Assembly (NCBI GenBank): GCA_017656135.1
Contig: JACDOJ010000001.1
Span: 124,001 to 188,000, forward strand
Reading direction: 5' to 3'
Length of the DNA: 64,000 bases
From: Bacillota bacterium
GTDB taxonomy: Bacteria > Bacillota > UBA5301
Shown here: piece by piece, positions 32,301 through 43,123 of the stretch
Position numbering within the stretch: the stretch's first letter is position 1
How the letters are laid out: every line of letters begins with the position of its first letter
Translations under genes and position numbers: made by a program
The notes under the pieces: generated by a model
The model's input: the letters and a program-made list of their open reading frames with translations, nothing else
Database searches by the model: none
Told to the model about the DNA's origin: nothing

Positions 32301-33218
32301 TCAACTTTCTTCTGACTTAACTTCATGTTTATTCCTCCTAAGACCATTCAAAGTCGCTTGTCCCATAAAGACAATTAGACCAGTGATAGTCAGAGTCCCT
32401 CCCACTATTTCCAGGGGAGTCGGTGCTTCCTGGAAAAAGAACCAAGCCCAGAGGGTTGCACCTACCGGTTCTCCGAGGACGGCAGTGGCCACCACCGAGG
32501 GGGATACGTAGCCTAAAGCCCAGTTGAAAGAGGTATGGCCGCCGATGTGACAGATGAGTCCCAGTCCCAGGAAGGCCCACCAGTCCAGCGCCGAGTAGGG
32601 GCCAAAGGAGTAGCCTTTGAAGAGGCTGATCAGTCCTAAAGCCAGGGTACAGGTGAGGTAGGACCAGAAGGTGTAAGTGTTGAGGTCCAGGCTGCTTCTG
32701 GCCAGGTGCCCGATGAAAAAGTAGGTGGCGGCAAAGGCTGCAGCCAAGACGGCGAGGCCGTTGCCTAGCAGAGTGCTCCCATAAGTGCCACCGCTTGTGC
32801 CGATGAGGATGGTTCCCAAAAAGGTTAAAAGCACTCCTATGCGAGCTCTGGCAGAGAGCCTCTCAGCCAGCAAAAACCGGGCGGCGATGATCACAAAAAA
32901 GGGTTGGGTGGCTACCAGCACAGTGGAACTGGCCACCGAAGTGAGTTTCAAAGACTGAAACCAAGACCAAAAATGTAAGGCCAAAAGGGTACCGGAAAGA
33001 AGAGTGTACCGGGCTTCTCGCCAAGTTGGCCAAGCAAATCCCCCTTTGGGCAAAAGCAAGAGGGAGGTGGCCAAGGTGGCGATGAGGAGCCGCCAAAAGG
33101 CGATGACTGCTGCCGGGGCGGTGCTGAGGCGCACAAAAATGGCGGCGAAAGAGACTGAGGTCACCCCAATGATTACTAAGACTATCGGATTTATCGGGGG
33201 CTTTTTGGCAGTTGACAT
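32301..33218 (-). CDS. EamA/DMT-family transporter
   Basis: 305 aa with ten predicted membrane helices in two EamA halves: VTSVSFAAIFVRLSTAPAAVIAFWR, then a second half ending VLGEPVGATLWAWFFFQEAPT. Members export metabolites or amino acids; the substrate is unknown. The track start lies 96 codons upstream in non-coding sequence; ATG 33218 gives the usual length, though no good ribosome binding site precedes it. It diverges from alanine dehydrogenase, which may hint at amino acid export. Confidence 0.82.
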   Translation of the reverse strand: MSTAKKPPINPIVLVIIGVTSVSFAAIFVRLSTAPAAVIAFWRLLIATLATSLLLLPKGGFAWPTWREARYTLLSGTLLALHFWSWFQSLKLTSVASSTVLVATQPFFVIIAARFLLAERLSARARIGVLLTFLGTILIGTSGGTYGSTLLGNGLAVLAAAFAATYFFIGHLARSSLDLNTYTFWSYLTCTLALGLISLFKGYSFGPYSALDWWAFLGLGLICHIGGHTSFNWALGYVSPSVVATAVLGEPVGATLWAWFFFQEAPTPLEIVGGTLTITGLIVFMGQATLNGLRRNKHEVKSEES

Positions 33219-33379
33219 GCTAGAAGAGTACGACTTTGGGAGGCGGATTCCTCTCGTCAAGCATAAGATATGAACCCCTTTCTTGAGCCGCAAGTGGCGG
33301 CGCCGGTTCTTGGTGCTCACTGTGACCTGGGTGAGTGGAGTGGCCTTATTAATCAAGTAGTGGCAGGAGAGGCGGCATA

Positions 33380-33407
33380 CTTGTGGAATTAAACAATAAT
33401 TCCCAAG
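33380..33407 (+). promoter_or_regulatory. Hairpin or operator just before alanine dehydrogenase
   Basis: CTTG-T-GGAATTA pairs with TAATTCCCAAG (11 pairs and a bulged T) around AACAA. It sits 12 nt before the ribosome binding site of the ald gene, where a repressor or RNA structure could act. Confidence 0.45.
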
Positions 33408-33435
33408 ATTCCAGGGAAGCAAGGAGGGGGAATAA

Positions 33436-34551
33436 ATGAAAATAGGTATTCCCAAGGAGATCAAAAACAACGAAAACAGAGTTGCAATTACTCCAGCCGG
33501 GGTCAAAGATTTTGTTCGGCATGGACATGCAGTTTATATAGAAAAGAATGCCGGAGTTGGAAGTGGCATCTCTGATGAAGAATACGTCCAGGCCGGGGCC
33601 ACCATTCTCCCGTCGGCAACTGAGGTTTACGGGGAGGCGGAGATGATCATCAAAGTCAAGGAGCCGGTGCCTCCGGAGTATGATTTGCTCCGGCCGGGCC
33701 AGATCCTCTTCACCTATCTGCACCTTGCGGCAAGTCAAGAGTTAACCCGGGCTCTTATGGAGAAAGAAATCATTGGCATTGCCTATGAAACGGTTCAGAT
33801 GGCAGATGGCAGCCTGCCACTCCTGGCGCCCATGAGTGAAGTGGCCGGTTCCATGGCTTCTCAGGTCGGTGCCTATTACCTGGCCCGCACTCAGGGGGGC
33901 CGGGGCGTCTTGATGGGTGGGGTACCTGGGGTGGAGCCTGCCCATGTTGTGATCATCGGCGGAGGCAATGTAGGGACTCGGGCGGCCATGATGGCAGCAG
34001 GCCTCGGAGCCAAAGTGACTATTCTGGAGATCTCCGCCCGGCGGATGCGTTACCTGTACGAGATCATGCCCAAGAACGTGACCGTTTTACAGTCAAACCA
34101 CTACAACATCGAACAAGCCCTTACTGATTGTGATCTCTTGATCGGAGCAGTCTTGATTCCTGGGGCTAAGGCCCCCAAACTGGTTACCCGGGAGATGCTC
34201 TCCCTGCTTAAGGAAAGAGCGGTTCTGGTGGATGTCGCGGTGGACCAGGGCGGGTGTTTTGAGACTACCGTTCCCACCACCCACGAAGACCCGGTCTACT
34301 ATGTGGACAACATCCTGCACTACGCTGTGGCCAATATGCCTGGAGCCTACCCCCGGACTTCCACCTTTGCCCTGACTAATGCCACTATGCCCTATGCCCT
34401 GCAGATTGCTGATAAAGGGCTGATGGCTTTGGCCGAAGACCCGGCCCTTCTCAAAGGCCTCAACCTGTGGCGGGGTGAAGTCACCTACCGGGCGGTAGCC
34501 GAGGCCTTCGATCTGGAGTGGGTTGACCCCAAAACTGTCCTGAAAAATTAA
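33436..34551 (+). CDS. ald: Alanine dehydrogenase
   Basis: 371 aa. It interconverts L-alanine and pyruvate with NAD and ammonia. The N-terminus [23 protein letters not shown], the catalytic Lys/His region ([18 protein letters not shown]) and the NAD loop [13 protein letters not shown] are all standard. The C-terminal block [18 protein letters not shown] completes it. The ribosome binding site is AAGGAGGGGG. It is monocistronic, with a terminator downstream. In spore formers the enzyme feeds alanine into energy metabolism during sporulation. Confidence 0.96.
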   Translation: MKIGIPKEIKNNENRVAITPAGVKDFVRHGHAVYIEKNAGVGSGISDEEYVQAGATILPSATEVYGEAEMIIKVKEPVPPEYDLLRPGQILFTYLHLAASQELTRALMEKEIIGIAYETVQMADGSLPLLAPMSEVAGSMASQVGAYYLARTQGGRGVLMGGVPGVEPAHVVIIGGGNVGTRAAMMAAGLGAKVTILEISARRMRYLYEIMPKNVTVLQSNHYNIEQALTDCDLLIGAVLIPGAKAPKLVTREMLSLLKERAVLVDVAVDQGGCFETTVPTTHEDPVYYVDNILHYAVANMPGAYPRTSTFALTNATMPYALQIADKGLMALAEDPALLKGLNLWRGEVTYRAVAEAFDLEWVDPKTVLKN

Positions 34552-34573
34552 GGTTTAAAACAGATCGGCGAGA

Positions 34574-34606
34574 TGGACCCGTTCATAGAGAGTGGGTCCA
34601 CTTTTT
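34574..34606 (+). terminator. Intrinsic terminator after ald
   Basis: TGGACCC and GGGTCCA form a perfect 7-bp stem followed by CTTTTT. Confidence 0.85.
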
Positions 34607-34748
34607 ATGCAAATTATGGTAGGAAGAGAGTGGCCGGTAGCGAACAGAATAGACAGCTTGGTTCTTGTGGGGGAATAGGGCAGCAGTGTTAATGGGTAGT
34701 GCAGAACGTAAGTTAGACTTAGATTGTGATTACGGGTTTTAGAAAGTA

Positions 34749-34841
34749 ATGAAGCCCTTTGATATTCAAGACATTCTGACCCTAGTGGAAAAAGCTCTGA
34801 GTCGCTCAGAGGATAGTCTGAAACTGCCTGTGGCAGATTAG
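34749..34841 (+). pseudogene. Remnant of a response-regulator receiver domain
   Basis: Reads MKPFDIQDILTLVEKALSRSEDSLKLPVAD then TAG. KPFDIQDIL is the ending of a CheY-like receiver (the conserved Lys of the phosphorylation site, then the last helix). The same frame continues upstream as GSAERKLDLDCDYGF before a TAG at 34740, and an earlier TAG at 34650; the Asp-pocket part is missing. It looks like a decayed, shortened gene in the 375-bp gap between ald and pdaD. The rest of the gap has no other gene. Confidence 0.4.
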
Positions 34842-34884
34842 CAAAGGGGCAAAAAATCTTATTTATTTTCAGCACTGATTCTGT

Positions 34885-34918
34885 TATACTATCTCTGTTT
34901 CTATTCCACGATAGGAGG
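34885..34918 (+). promoter_or_regulatory. -10 element and leader of the polyamine operon
   Basis: TATACT (34885-34890) with only a weak -35 (TTTATT, 17 nt upstream), then a short leader with ATAGGAGG before GTG 34927. Confidence 0.4.
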
Positions 34919-34926
34919 TAATTCCA

Positions 34927-35385
34927 GTGCTGCCTACACCAAAGAAATTCACTGTGGTTGCCGGCGCTGCAGAAGGTGCTACTAGGTTGAACGCTTTTGA
35001 CAACGCCTTGTTGGCTTCAGGCATCGGTAATTTGAACCTGCTCAGGGTGAGCAGTATTCTCCCCCCGGGTTGCGAAGAGGTAGAGCATTTGGATATTCCA
35101 CCGGGGTCTCTCACTCCCACTGCTTACGGCAGCATTATCAGTGAGACTCCCGGCAAAAAGATCGCTGCTGCTGTAGCTATTGGTTTCAGCGAGAATGATT
35201 TTGGAGTCATCATGGAATACTCTGGAGAGTGTTCCAAGGAAGAGGCGGAAGCAGAGGTTGCCCGCATGGTCGAAGAGGCTTTCAAAGTCCGCGGCCGCAA
35301 GCTGGTGCGGGTTCTGGCCAAGGGTTCGGAGATTGTTGTGGACAAGTGTGCCTGTGCCTTTGCTGCCGTAGCTCTTTGGTATTAG
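34927..35385 (+). CDS. pdaD: Pyruvoyl-dependent arginine decarboxylase
   Basis: 152 aa. A proenzyme that cleaves itself between two serines to make a pyruvoyl group, then converts arginine to agmatine. The cleavage site is visible at NLLRVS42-S43ILPPG, and the FTVVAGAAEGATRLNAFDNALLASGIGNLNL block and the ECSKEEAEAEVARMVEEAF helix are typical. GTG 34927 has ATAGGAGG upstream. It is the first gene of a three-gene polyamine unit with speE and speB. This class is common in archaea, thermophiles and some Clostridia. Confidence 0.94.
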   Translation: MLPTPKKFTVVAGAAEGATRLNAFDNALLASGIGNLNLLRVSSILPPGCEEVEHLDIPPGSLTPTAYGSIISETPGKKIAAAVAIGFSENDFGVIMEYSGECSKEEAEAEVARMVEEAFKVRGRKLVRVLAKGSEIVVDKCACAFAAVALWY

Positions 35386-35419
35386 TATAATTTCAACAAG
35401 GATACAAGGAGGTTCGCTG

Positions 35420-36244
35420 TTGGAAACCTGGCTTACTGAAAACCAGACCAAAAACATGCGGTTGTCCCTGCGGATCAAAGAGATTCTCCACCACGAACAG
35501 ACCGAGTTTCAGGAACTGGTGGTGGTCGATACCCTGGAATACGGCCGGATGCTGGTCTTGGATGGGGCCATTCAGACCACCGAACGGGATGAGTTTACCT
35601 ACCATGAAATGATCGCCCATGTCCCGGCTTTCGCTCACCCGGCTCCTAAACGGGTCTGTGTGATCGGCGGCGGAGACGGAGGAACCGTCCGGGAGCTCCT
35701 AAAACACCCATCCATCGAAGAAATCGACCATGTGGAGATCGATGGCAAGGTGATTGAAGCCAGCCGTAAGTATCTCCCGACTCTGAGCTCGGGTCTGGAT
35801 GATCCCCGGGTCAACTCCTTGGTTACTGATGGAATCAAGCACGTTGAATCAGTGGAAAACCGCTATGATATCATTATCGTTGACTCCTCGGATCCGGTGG
35901 GGCCAGGGGTACAGCTTTTTGAGGTTCCTTTCTACACCAATTGCTATCGGGCTCTGGCCGAGGGCGGGCTCTTAGTGGCCCAGACTGAGTCTCCCTTCTC
36001 AGAGGCTGATCTTCTGGTCAAGGCCTACCGGAACATTGCTCAGGTCTTCCCGCAAACCAAGGTCTACTTGGCGAACGTACCCACTTACCCGTCTGGTCTT
36101 TGGAGTTTTACCTGCGGTTCTAAAGGGCCCGACCCCGCTAAAGCACCGGAGAAGGTAGAGTTTGCCACCAAGTACTACACACCTGAGATTCACCGGGCGG
36201 CCTTCACCCTGCCACCTTTTGTGCAGGAGCTCTTGGAGGGATAG
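35420..36244 (+). CDS. speE: Spermidine synthase / aminopropyltransferase
   Basis: 274 aa. It moves an aminopropyl group from decarboxylated SAM to a diamine. The N-terminal strand domain ends with YGRMLVLDGAIQTTERDEFTYHEM; the SAM loop is VCVIGGGDGGTVRELLKHP, and IIIVDSSDPVGPG is the acceptor-binding motif. TTG 35420 follows AAGGAGG. No speD gene is in the window. Because an agmatinase follows, the acceptor might be agmatine (giving aminopropylagmatine) or putrescine. Confidence 0.94.
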   Translation: METWLTENQTKNMRLSLRIKEILHHEQTEFQELVVVDTLEYGRMLVLDGAIQTTERDEFTYHEMIAHVPAFAHPAPKRVCVIGGGDGGTVRELLKHPSIEEIDHVEIDGKVIEASRKYLPTLSSGLDDPRVNSLVTDGIKHVESVENRYDIIIVDSSDPVGPGVQLFEVPFYTNCYRALAEGGLLVAQTESPFSEADLLVKAYRNIAQVFPQTKVYLANVPTYPSGLWSFTCGSKGPDPAKAPEKVEFATKYYTPEIHRAAFTLPPFVQELLEG

Positions 36245-36246
36245 AT

Positions 36247-37122
36247 ATGACTGGCAAGTTCCTGGAGTTCGCCCGGGAACATATGGAAAAAGGGGCTCCT
36301 TTTTTAGGAGCCTCTAAAGATTATACGGCCTCAAAAAAGGTCATCATCGGGGCTCCTATGGACTGGACGGTCAGCTTCCGGCCGGGTTCCCGCTTTGGGC
36401 CCGCCTCCATCCGGGATGTCTCCCCGGGGCTGGAAGAATACAGCGTCTACCAGGATAAGTCTCTGGCTGATGTTGCTTTCTACGATGCCGGGGACTTGGC
36501 CCTGCCCTTTGGAAACCCTGGGGCCTCACTGGATTTGATCAAAGAGGCCGTATCTTTGCTCCACGCAGACGGCAAAGTACCTTTGTTGCTCGGGGGAGAG
36601 CACTTGGTCTCCTGGCCGGCTATTGCCGCTGCCCACAGCGTGTACCCGGATCTTGTGGTAATCCACCTGGATGCCCATGCCGATCTCCGCAGCGATTATC
36701 TGGGGGAATCCCTCTCCCACGCTTCGGTAATCAGGAGGGTCTGTGAGCTGGTGCCGGAGGTGGAGGTCTACCAGTTCGGTATTAGATCCGGAGAGGGGGC
36801 CGAATTTATCTACGCCCGGGAGCGGACAAGGCTTTTCCCCTTCAAAGTGCTGGAGCCTTTAAGAAAAGTCTTGCCTGAACTTAAGGGCCGGCCGGTCTAC
36901 CTCACTTTGGATATTGATGTGGCCGACCCGGCTTTTGCACCGGGGACAGGAACCCCTGAGCCCGGTGGGGTTACCAGTTCCGAACTCATCGAGGCCATCA
37001 CGCTCTTTAGCGAGTGCCGACTTATTGGGGCTGACATTGTCGAAGTGGCCCCGGATTATGACTTGAGCAGGCGGACTCCGTTTTTAGCAGCCAAGCTGCT
37101 TCGGGAGATTTTGTTGTTTTAA
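36247..37122 (+). CDS. speB: Agmatinase / ureohydrolase
   Basis: 291 aa. A binuclear Mn enzyme that removes urea from agmatine to give putrescine, or from aminopropylagmatine to give spermidine. Metal motifs are all present: GGEHLVSWP, VIHLDAHADLR and LTLDIDVADPAFAPGTGTPEPGG. It starts 2 nt after speE, so it is coupled to it. Length and motifs match the arginase/agmatinase family; the preferred substrate cannot be told from sequence. Confidence 0.93.
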   Translation: MTGKFLEFAREHMEKGAPFLGASKDYTASKKVIIGAPMDWTVSFRPGSRFGPASIRDVSPGLEEYSVYQDKSLADVAFYDAGDLALPFGNPGASLDLIKEAVSLLHADGKVPLLLGGEHLVSWPAIAAAHSVYPDLVVIHLDAHADLRSDYLGESLSHASVIRRVCELVPEVEVYQFGIRSGEGAEFIYARERTRLFPFKVLEPLRKVLPELKGRPVYLTLDIDVADPAFAPGTGTPEPGGVTSSELIEAITLFSECRLIGADIVEVAPDYDLSRRTPFLAAKLLREILLF

Positions 37123-37218
37123 CCTGCCGGATTTTCCCACTGAGCTATGAGAAGGATTAAAGGGCGAGCAGTGGAAATCTGTTTCTGGAATGTCAGAATT
37201 ACAGGGAGGAACAAAAAG

Positions 37219-37866
37219 ATGCCAGTGAAAGTAAAGCCTGCTTTATTCATAATCGTAGCGGGTCTGTTGCTACTACCCATCGCTGCAGTGGCCGCGCCCA
37301 GTCTCAGCGGCCCCACAGGGTTGATCACTATTCCCAGCGCAGATGTGATTCAATCCGATCAGTTCAACATCGGCGGTTTCATGGTGGAAGACGAACTTTC
37401 CTTTGTCATCAACGGTGCACCTATTCCCGGTCTGGAAGTGGGAGTCGGAGTCCACGGCCGTGGAGACTCTTTGGGCTATTTGAACGCCAAGTACCAGTTG
37501 GTTCCGGAGACCAGAGAATATCCTGGGGTGGCTGTGGGTGCCGTGGGTATCAATGATGTCACCAGACGCTCGGTCTACGTGGTAGCCAGCAAAAACCTAC
37601 CTGAGTTTGGGGTGCGGGGGCATATCGGCATCCAAACTCCCGGTGATCCTCTCTTTGCCGGGGTGAGCAAGGTACTGAATACGGTTTCTGTTCAGCGGCC
37701 CGGTGAAAAGAGCTTGGCCCTACAAACCACGCTCTTGGCTGAGCTTAGGGGAAGTGACCCCAGTGTGGGCCTCAGGCTGCGTCTCAGTCCGCACTTTGTC
37801 TTGCATGCATCCTATGTGGATTTGAGCACCGGAGTAATTGGACTCTCCTATAACGGCTGGTTCTAG
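37219..37866 (+). CDS. Exported YjbH-like beta-strand protein
   Basis: 215 aa. A signal peptide (MPVKVKPALFIIVAGLLLLPIAAVAA) is followed by APSLSGPTGLITIPSADVIQSDQFNIGGF, the characteristic start of the YjbH/DUF940 family of outer-membrane-like barrels. Alternating strands (VGVGVHGRGDSLGYLNAKYQ, ending VIGLSYNGWF) continue to the end, which closes with an aromatic as barrels often do. GGGAGG supports ATG 37219. In Gram-negatives YjbH is linked to exopolysaccharide export; in a Clostridium-like host the role is unclear. Confidence 0.72.
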   Translation: MPVKVKPALFIIVAGLLLLPIAAVAAPSLSGPTGLITIPSADVIQSDQFNIGGFMVEDELSFVINGAPIPGLEVGVGVHGRGDSLGYLNAKYQLVPETREYPGVAVGAVGINDVTRRSVYVVASKNLPEFGVRGHIGIQTPGDPLFAGVSKVLNTVSVQRPGEKSLALQTTLLAELRGSDPSVGLRLRLSPHFVLHASYVDLSTGVIGLSYNGWF

Positions 37867-37889
37867 CTTCAAGCCAGAGACTGTCCATC

Positions 37890-37926
37890 AAAAGTGCTCT
37901 GCACCACGCGGGGCGCTTTTTGTTTT
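37890..37926 (+). terminator. Intrinsic terminator after the YjbH-like gene
   Basis: AAAAGTGCTCT pairs with GGGGCGCTTTT (11 pairs, three G-U) and runs into TTTTTGTTTT. Confidence 0.75.
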
Positions 37927-38013
37927 AAGCTGCCAGTCCTTGGAGAAAATGAGAGGAAGAAGTTAGTCAATGTAGAACTAAACAAAAGTTTGCCAGAAAA
38001 GAGGTGTGCTGTC

Positions 38014-38421
38014 ATGGATATTCGGGCCTACCAGCAGTGGGTGAAAGAATTTGACCAGGAGCGCGGATGGGATCTTTGCCCAGGTACAGACACTATGGTC
38101 CACGTTCTTGAGGAGCTGGGAGAAGTGGCCCGCTGTCTTTTGGCCCTGCATGGGTACCGCAGCACCGATTCAGCCCACCGTGAAGAGTTCAAGAAAGAGC
38201 TCGGGGAGGAGCTGGCTGATGCAGTGACTTTTCTGGTCAAACTGGCTTACACCTATGATATTGACCTGGCCAGCTACCTTGAAGCCAATCAGGCCAAGTG
38301 CGAGGCCAGGTTTGGGGCGGGAACCGGTTCCTACCAGACGGAACGGTACCTGAAGGGCTTGGCTGAATCCAGCCAGGCCATGCTTTCAGAATACCACGCG
38401 AGGTTTGGGAAAAAGGAGTAG
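38014..38421 (+). CDS. MazG-like nucleotide pyrophosphohydrolase
   Basis: 135 aa, all helical. EELGEVARCLLALHG and ELGEELADAVTFLVKLAYTYDIDL carry the ExxE...ExxD metal motif of the MazG/all-alpha NTP pyrophosphohydrolases, which destroy non-canonical nucleotides. GAGGTG upstream supports ATG 38014, 40 codons inside the track ORF whose start lies in the terminator. It ends 4 nt before the argS start codon. Confidence 0.8.
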   Translation: MDIRAYQQWVKEFDQERGWDLCPGTDTMVHVLEELGEVARCLLALHGYRSTDSAHREEFKKELGEELADAVTFLVKLAYTYDIDLASYLEANQAKCEARFGAGTGSYQTERYLKGLAESSQAMLSEYHARFGKKE

Positions 38422-38425
38422 GTTC

Positions 38426-40144
38426 ATGTACGTAATCGACCATGTCAAAGAGGAACTTACCACAGCGCTCGCTCAGGCGGTGGCCAAGGCCGTTCAGGAA
38501 GGTAGCCTTCCGGAGGAGATGCGGGAGGCCCAAATCCAGTTGGAGGTTCCCAGAGAAGAGGCCCATGGTGACTGGGCCACTAACCTGGCCATGACCTCGG
38601 CCAGGATTGCCAGGTGCGCTCCGCGCAAAATCGCGGAAACCATCGTCCAAAACCTGGATACTGAAGGCACATTCATTGATCAGGTGGAGATCGCCGGTCC
38701 CGGTTTTATCAATTTTCGCCTGCGCCCGGACTGGCTGTTGGAAGTAGTCAAAGAGATCGAGGCCAAAGGAGAGGCCTACGGCCGCAGGGATATCGGCGCC
38801 GGCCGAAAGGTGCAGGTGGAGTTCGTCAGCGCCAACCCCACCGGCCCCCTGCATGTGGGCCATGGCCGGGGTGCCGTGGTTGGCAGTGTCCTAAGCAACC
38901 TCCTGGAGGCGGCTGGGTTTCTAGTCACACGGGAGTACTATATCAACGACGCCGGCAACCAGATCGTTAACTTTGGCCTCTCTCTGGAGGCTCGCTACTT
39001 TCAGGCTTTAGGCCAGGATGTGCCTGTGCCGGAACAGGGCTACCACGGGGAAGATTTAAAAGAATTGATGGCCGAGGTTGCTGCTGAGAAAGGCGACTTC
39101 TATTTAAAGATGGACCCTGAGGAGCGGCGGAAGGCCCTGACTGAGCTGGCCCTGGAGCGTAAACTGGCTGATATAAAGCGGGATTTGGCCGATTTTGGGG
39201 TCACCTTTGATCACTGGTTCAGTGAATCCAAGCTGCATGCCGAAGGGGCTATCAAGGCTACGGTTCAAAAGCTTAAAGAAGAGGGGAGCATTTACGAGTC
39301 AGAAGGCGCCCTCTGGCTGAAATCTACCGACTACGGTGATGATAAGGACCGGGTGGTGATCAGGGAGAACGGCGTCCCCACTTATTTAGCTGCTGACCTC
39401 GCCTACCACAAGAACAAGTTTGAGCGAGGCTTTGATACTGTCATCAACGTCTGGGGCGCCGACCACCACGGGTACATTCCCCGGATGAAAGCCGGAGTGG
39501 CGGCTTTGGGTTATGATCCTGACCGGTTGGAGATCCTCATTGTCCAGCTAGTTAACCTGTTGAGAGACGGGGAGCCGGTGGTGATGTCCAAGCGCACCGG
39601 GAAGCTGGTGACCCTGGCGGAGGTCATTGAGGAGGTGGGCAAGGATGCTGCCCGCTACTTCTTCATCATGCGCAGCGCCGACAGCCACCTGGACTTTGAC
39701 CTATCTCTGGCGGCAGCCCATACCGAGGAAAACCCGGTTTTTTACATCCAATACGCCCACGCCCGGATATCGTCGATCCTGCGCCAGGCCCAGGAGTTGG
39801 GACAGATCCCAAGGCTCTTGGAGAGGAAACCCCTTTCAGATGTAGTGGACCTGGCTCAAGTGAACCTGAGCCTGTTGGCGAGCGAAGTAGAGCGGGCTCT
39901 CCTCAAAAAACTGGCCTTCTGGCCCGAGGAAGTGGCTGTGGCCGCCCTCAACCGGGAGCCCCACCGGATTGCTCGCTACGCTCACGATTTGGCAGGGAGC
40001 TTTCACTCTTTCTACAATGCCTGCCGGGTCATCACCGATGATCCGGAGCTTACCTTAGCCAGACTGTTTTTGGTGGATGCCACCGGAATTGTTCTCCGGT
40101 CGGCCCTGGGTATTCTAGGAGTCAGCGCACCGGATCGGATGTAA
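38426..40144 (+). CDS. argS: Arginyl-tRNA synthetase
   Basis: 572 aa. Class I synthetase: N-terminal Add-1 tRNA-binding domain, then the HIGH-type motif HVGHGRGAVVG (about 143-153), the MSK motif as VVMSKRTGKLVTL, and a C-terminal DALR anticodon domain (YAHDLAGSFHSFYNACRV). ATG 38426 follows AAAAAGGAG; the track start is 21 nt upstream within the MazG-like gene. Full length for the family. Confidence 0.97.
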   Translation: MYVIDHVKEELTTALAQAVAKAVQEGSLPEEMREAQIQLEVPREEAHGDWATNLAMTSARIARCAPRKIAETIVQNLDTEGTFIDQVEIAGPGFINFRLRPDWLLEVVKEIEAKGEAYGRRDIGAGRKVQVEFVSANPTGPLHVGHGRGAVVGSVLSNLLEAAGFLVTREYYINDAGNQIVNFGLSLEARYFQALGQDVPVPEQGYHGEDLKELMAEVAAEKGDFYLKMDPEERRKALTELALERKLADIKRDLADFGVTFDHWFSESKLHAEGAIKATVQKLKEEGSIYESEGALWLKSTDYGDDKDRVVIRENGVPTYLAADLAYHKNKFERGFDTVINVWGADHHGYIPRMKAGVAALGYDPDRLEILIVQLVNLLRDGEPVVMSKRTGKLVTLAEVIEEVGKDAARYFFIMRSADSHLDFDLSLAAAHTEENPVFYIQYAHARISSILRQAQELGQIPRLLERKPLSDVVDLAQVNLSLLASEVERALLKKLAFWPEEVAVAALNREPHRIARYAHDLAGSFHSFYNACRVITDDPELTLARLFLVDATGIVLRSALGILGVSAPDRM

Positions 40145-40160
40145 AAGGAGGGCATATGAA

Positions 40161-42451
<2,291 letters not shown>

Positions 42452-42526
42452 TTTTCTGTAGGAAGTATATCCCTGCTAAATCCTGCCGAGACTGTGAATG
42501 GATAACAGGAAAAGGCGGGTGTGGGG

Positions 42527-43075
42527 ATGTACTTCAGAAGACAGCTACTTATTATCGGAATTCTTATCTTAGGGTCTACGGTTTCGGCCCCTTCAGCAGT
42601 TGCTTGGGATTGGTTGGAGCTGCCTGCGGGCCTTTCCGGAGGCGCGGATCTGGTCGGAGAGGTCTTGGAGGTACGCTCGGGTAGCTTAGTCCTTGAACCT
42701 TCCGGTGGGCCGGCCACCACCATTAGGCTGGCCCCGGAGTGTGAGATAACCCTCAATGGAATGCCGGTGGCCGCCGCTGCCCTGCGGCCGGTGGCCCCGG
42801 GAAGCCGGGTAGAAGTTCGGGTTTGTCTCCAAGGGGAGCGGGCGGTTTCGGTGGCCGGTTTCTACTGCTGTCTGGAGGCAGAGGTGCTGGCCATTAAGGG
42901 GCAGCAAGCTTTCTGTAAACCGCTCAACTCCAGTACGGGCGATAAGTGGCTGGAGCTTCCAGGGTTTCCTAAAAGACCCCAGGTGGGTGAGGTCTACCTC
43001 CTTATTCTGGACAGCGCCGGAAAGGTAAAACGCAGCCAGAGGCTGGGGCCCTTGGAGGAGAACAGTTACCGCTAG
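42527..43075 (+). CDS. Exported protein of unknown function
   Basis: 182 aa with a signal peptide (MYFRRQLLIIGILILGSTVSAPSAVA). The mature part is beta-rich and looks like two small OB-like or barrel units: GEVLEVRSGSLVLEPSGGPATTIRLAPECEITLNG, then VEVRVCLQGERAVSVAGFYCCLEAEVLAIKGQQAFC. Four Cys could form disulfides. ATG 42527 lies behind GGCGGGTGTGGGG; GTG 42521 is possible. No family recognised. Confidence 0.72.
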   Translation: MYFRRQLLIIGILILGSTVSAPSAVAWDWLELPAGLSGGADLVGEVLEVRSGSLVLEPSGGPATTIRLAPECEITLNGMPVAAAALRPVAPGSRVEVRVCLQGERAVSVAGFYCCLEAEVLAIKGQQAFCKPLNSSTGDKWLELPGFPKRPQVGEVYLLILDSAGKVKRSQRLGPLEENSYR

Positions 43076-43123
43076 CGAATATGAATAACGAGAGTCGCTA
43101 ATGGATGAGGTGTTACACACGAG

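Noticed and set aside
34740-34842. TAG at 34740 as a second pyrrolysine readthrough case
   Set aside because: Other stops lie upstream in the same frame and most of the receiver domain is missing, so decay explains it better.
34555-34875. 106-aa minus-strand ORF between ald and pdaD
   Set aside because: Runs across the ald terminator; Leu/Ser/Pro-rich and no ribosome binding site.
38237-38863. 208-aa minus-strand ORF
   Set aside because: Covers the ends of two strong plus-strand genes (MazG-like and argS); no family features.
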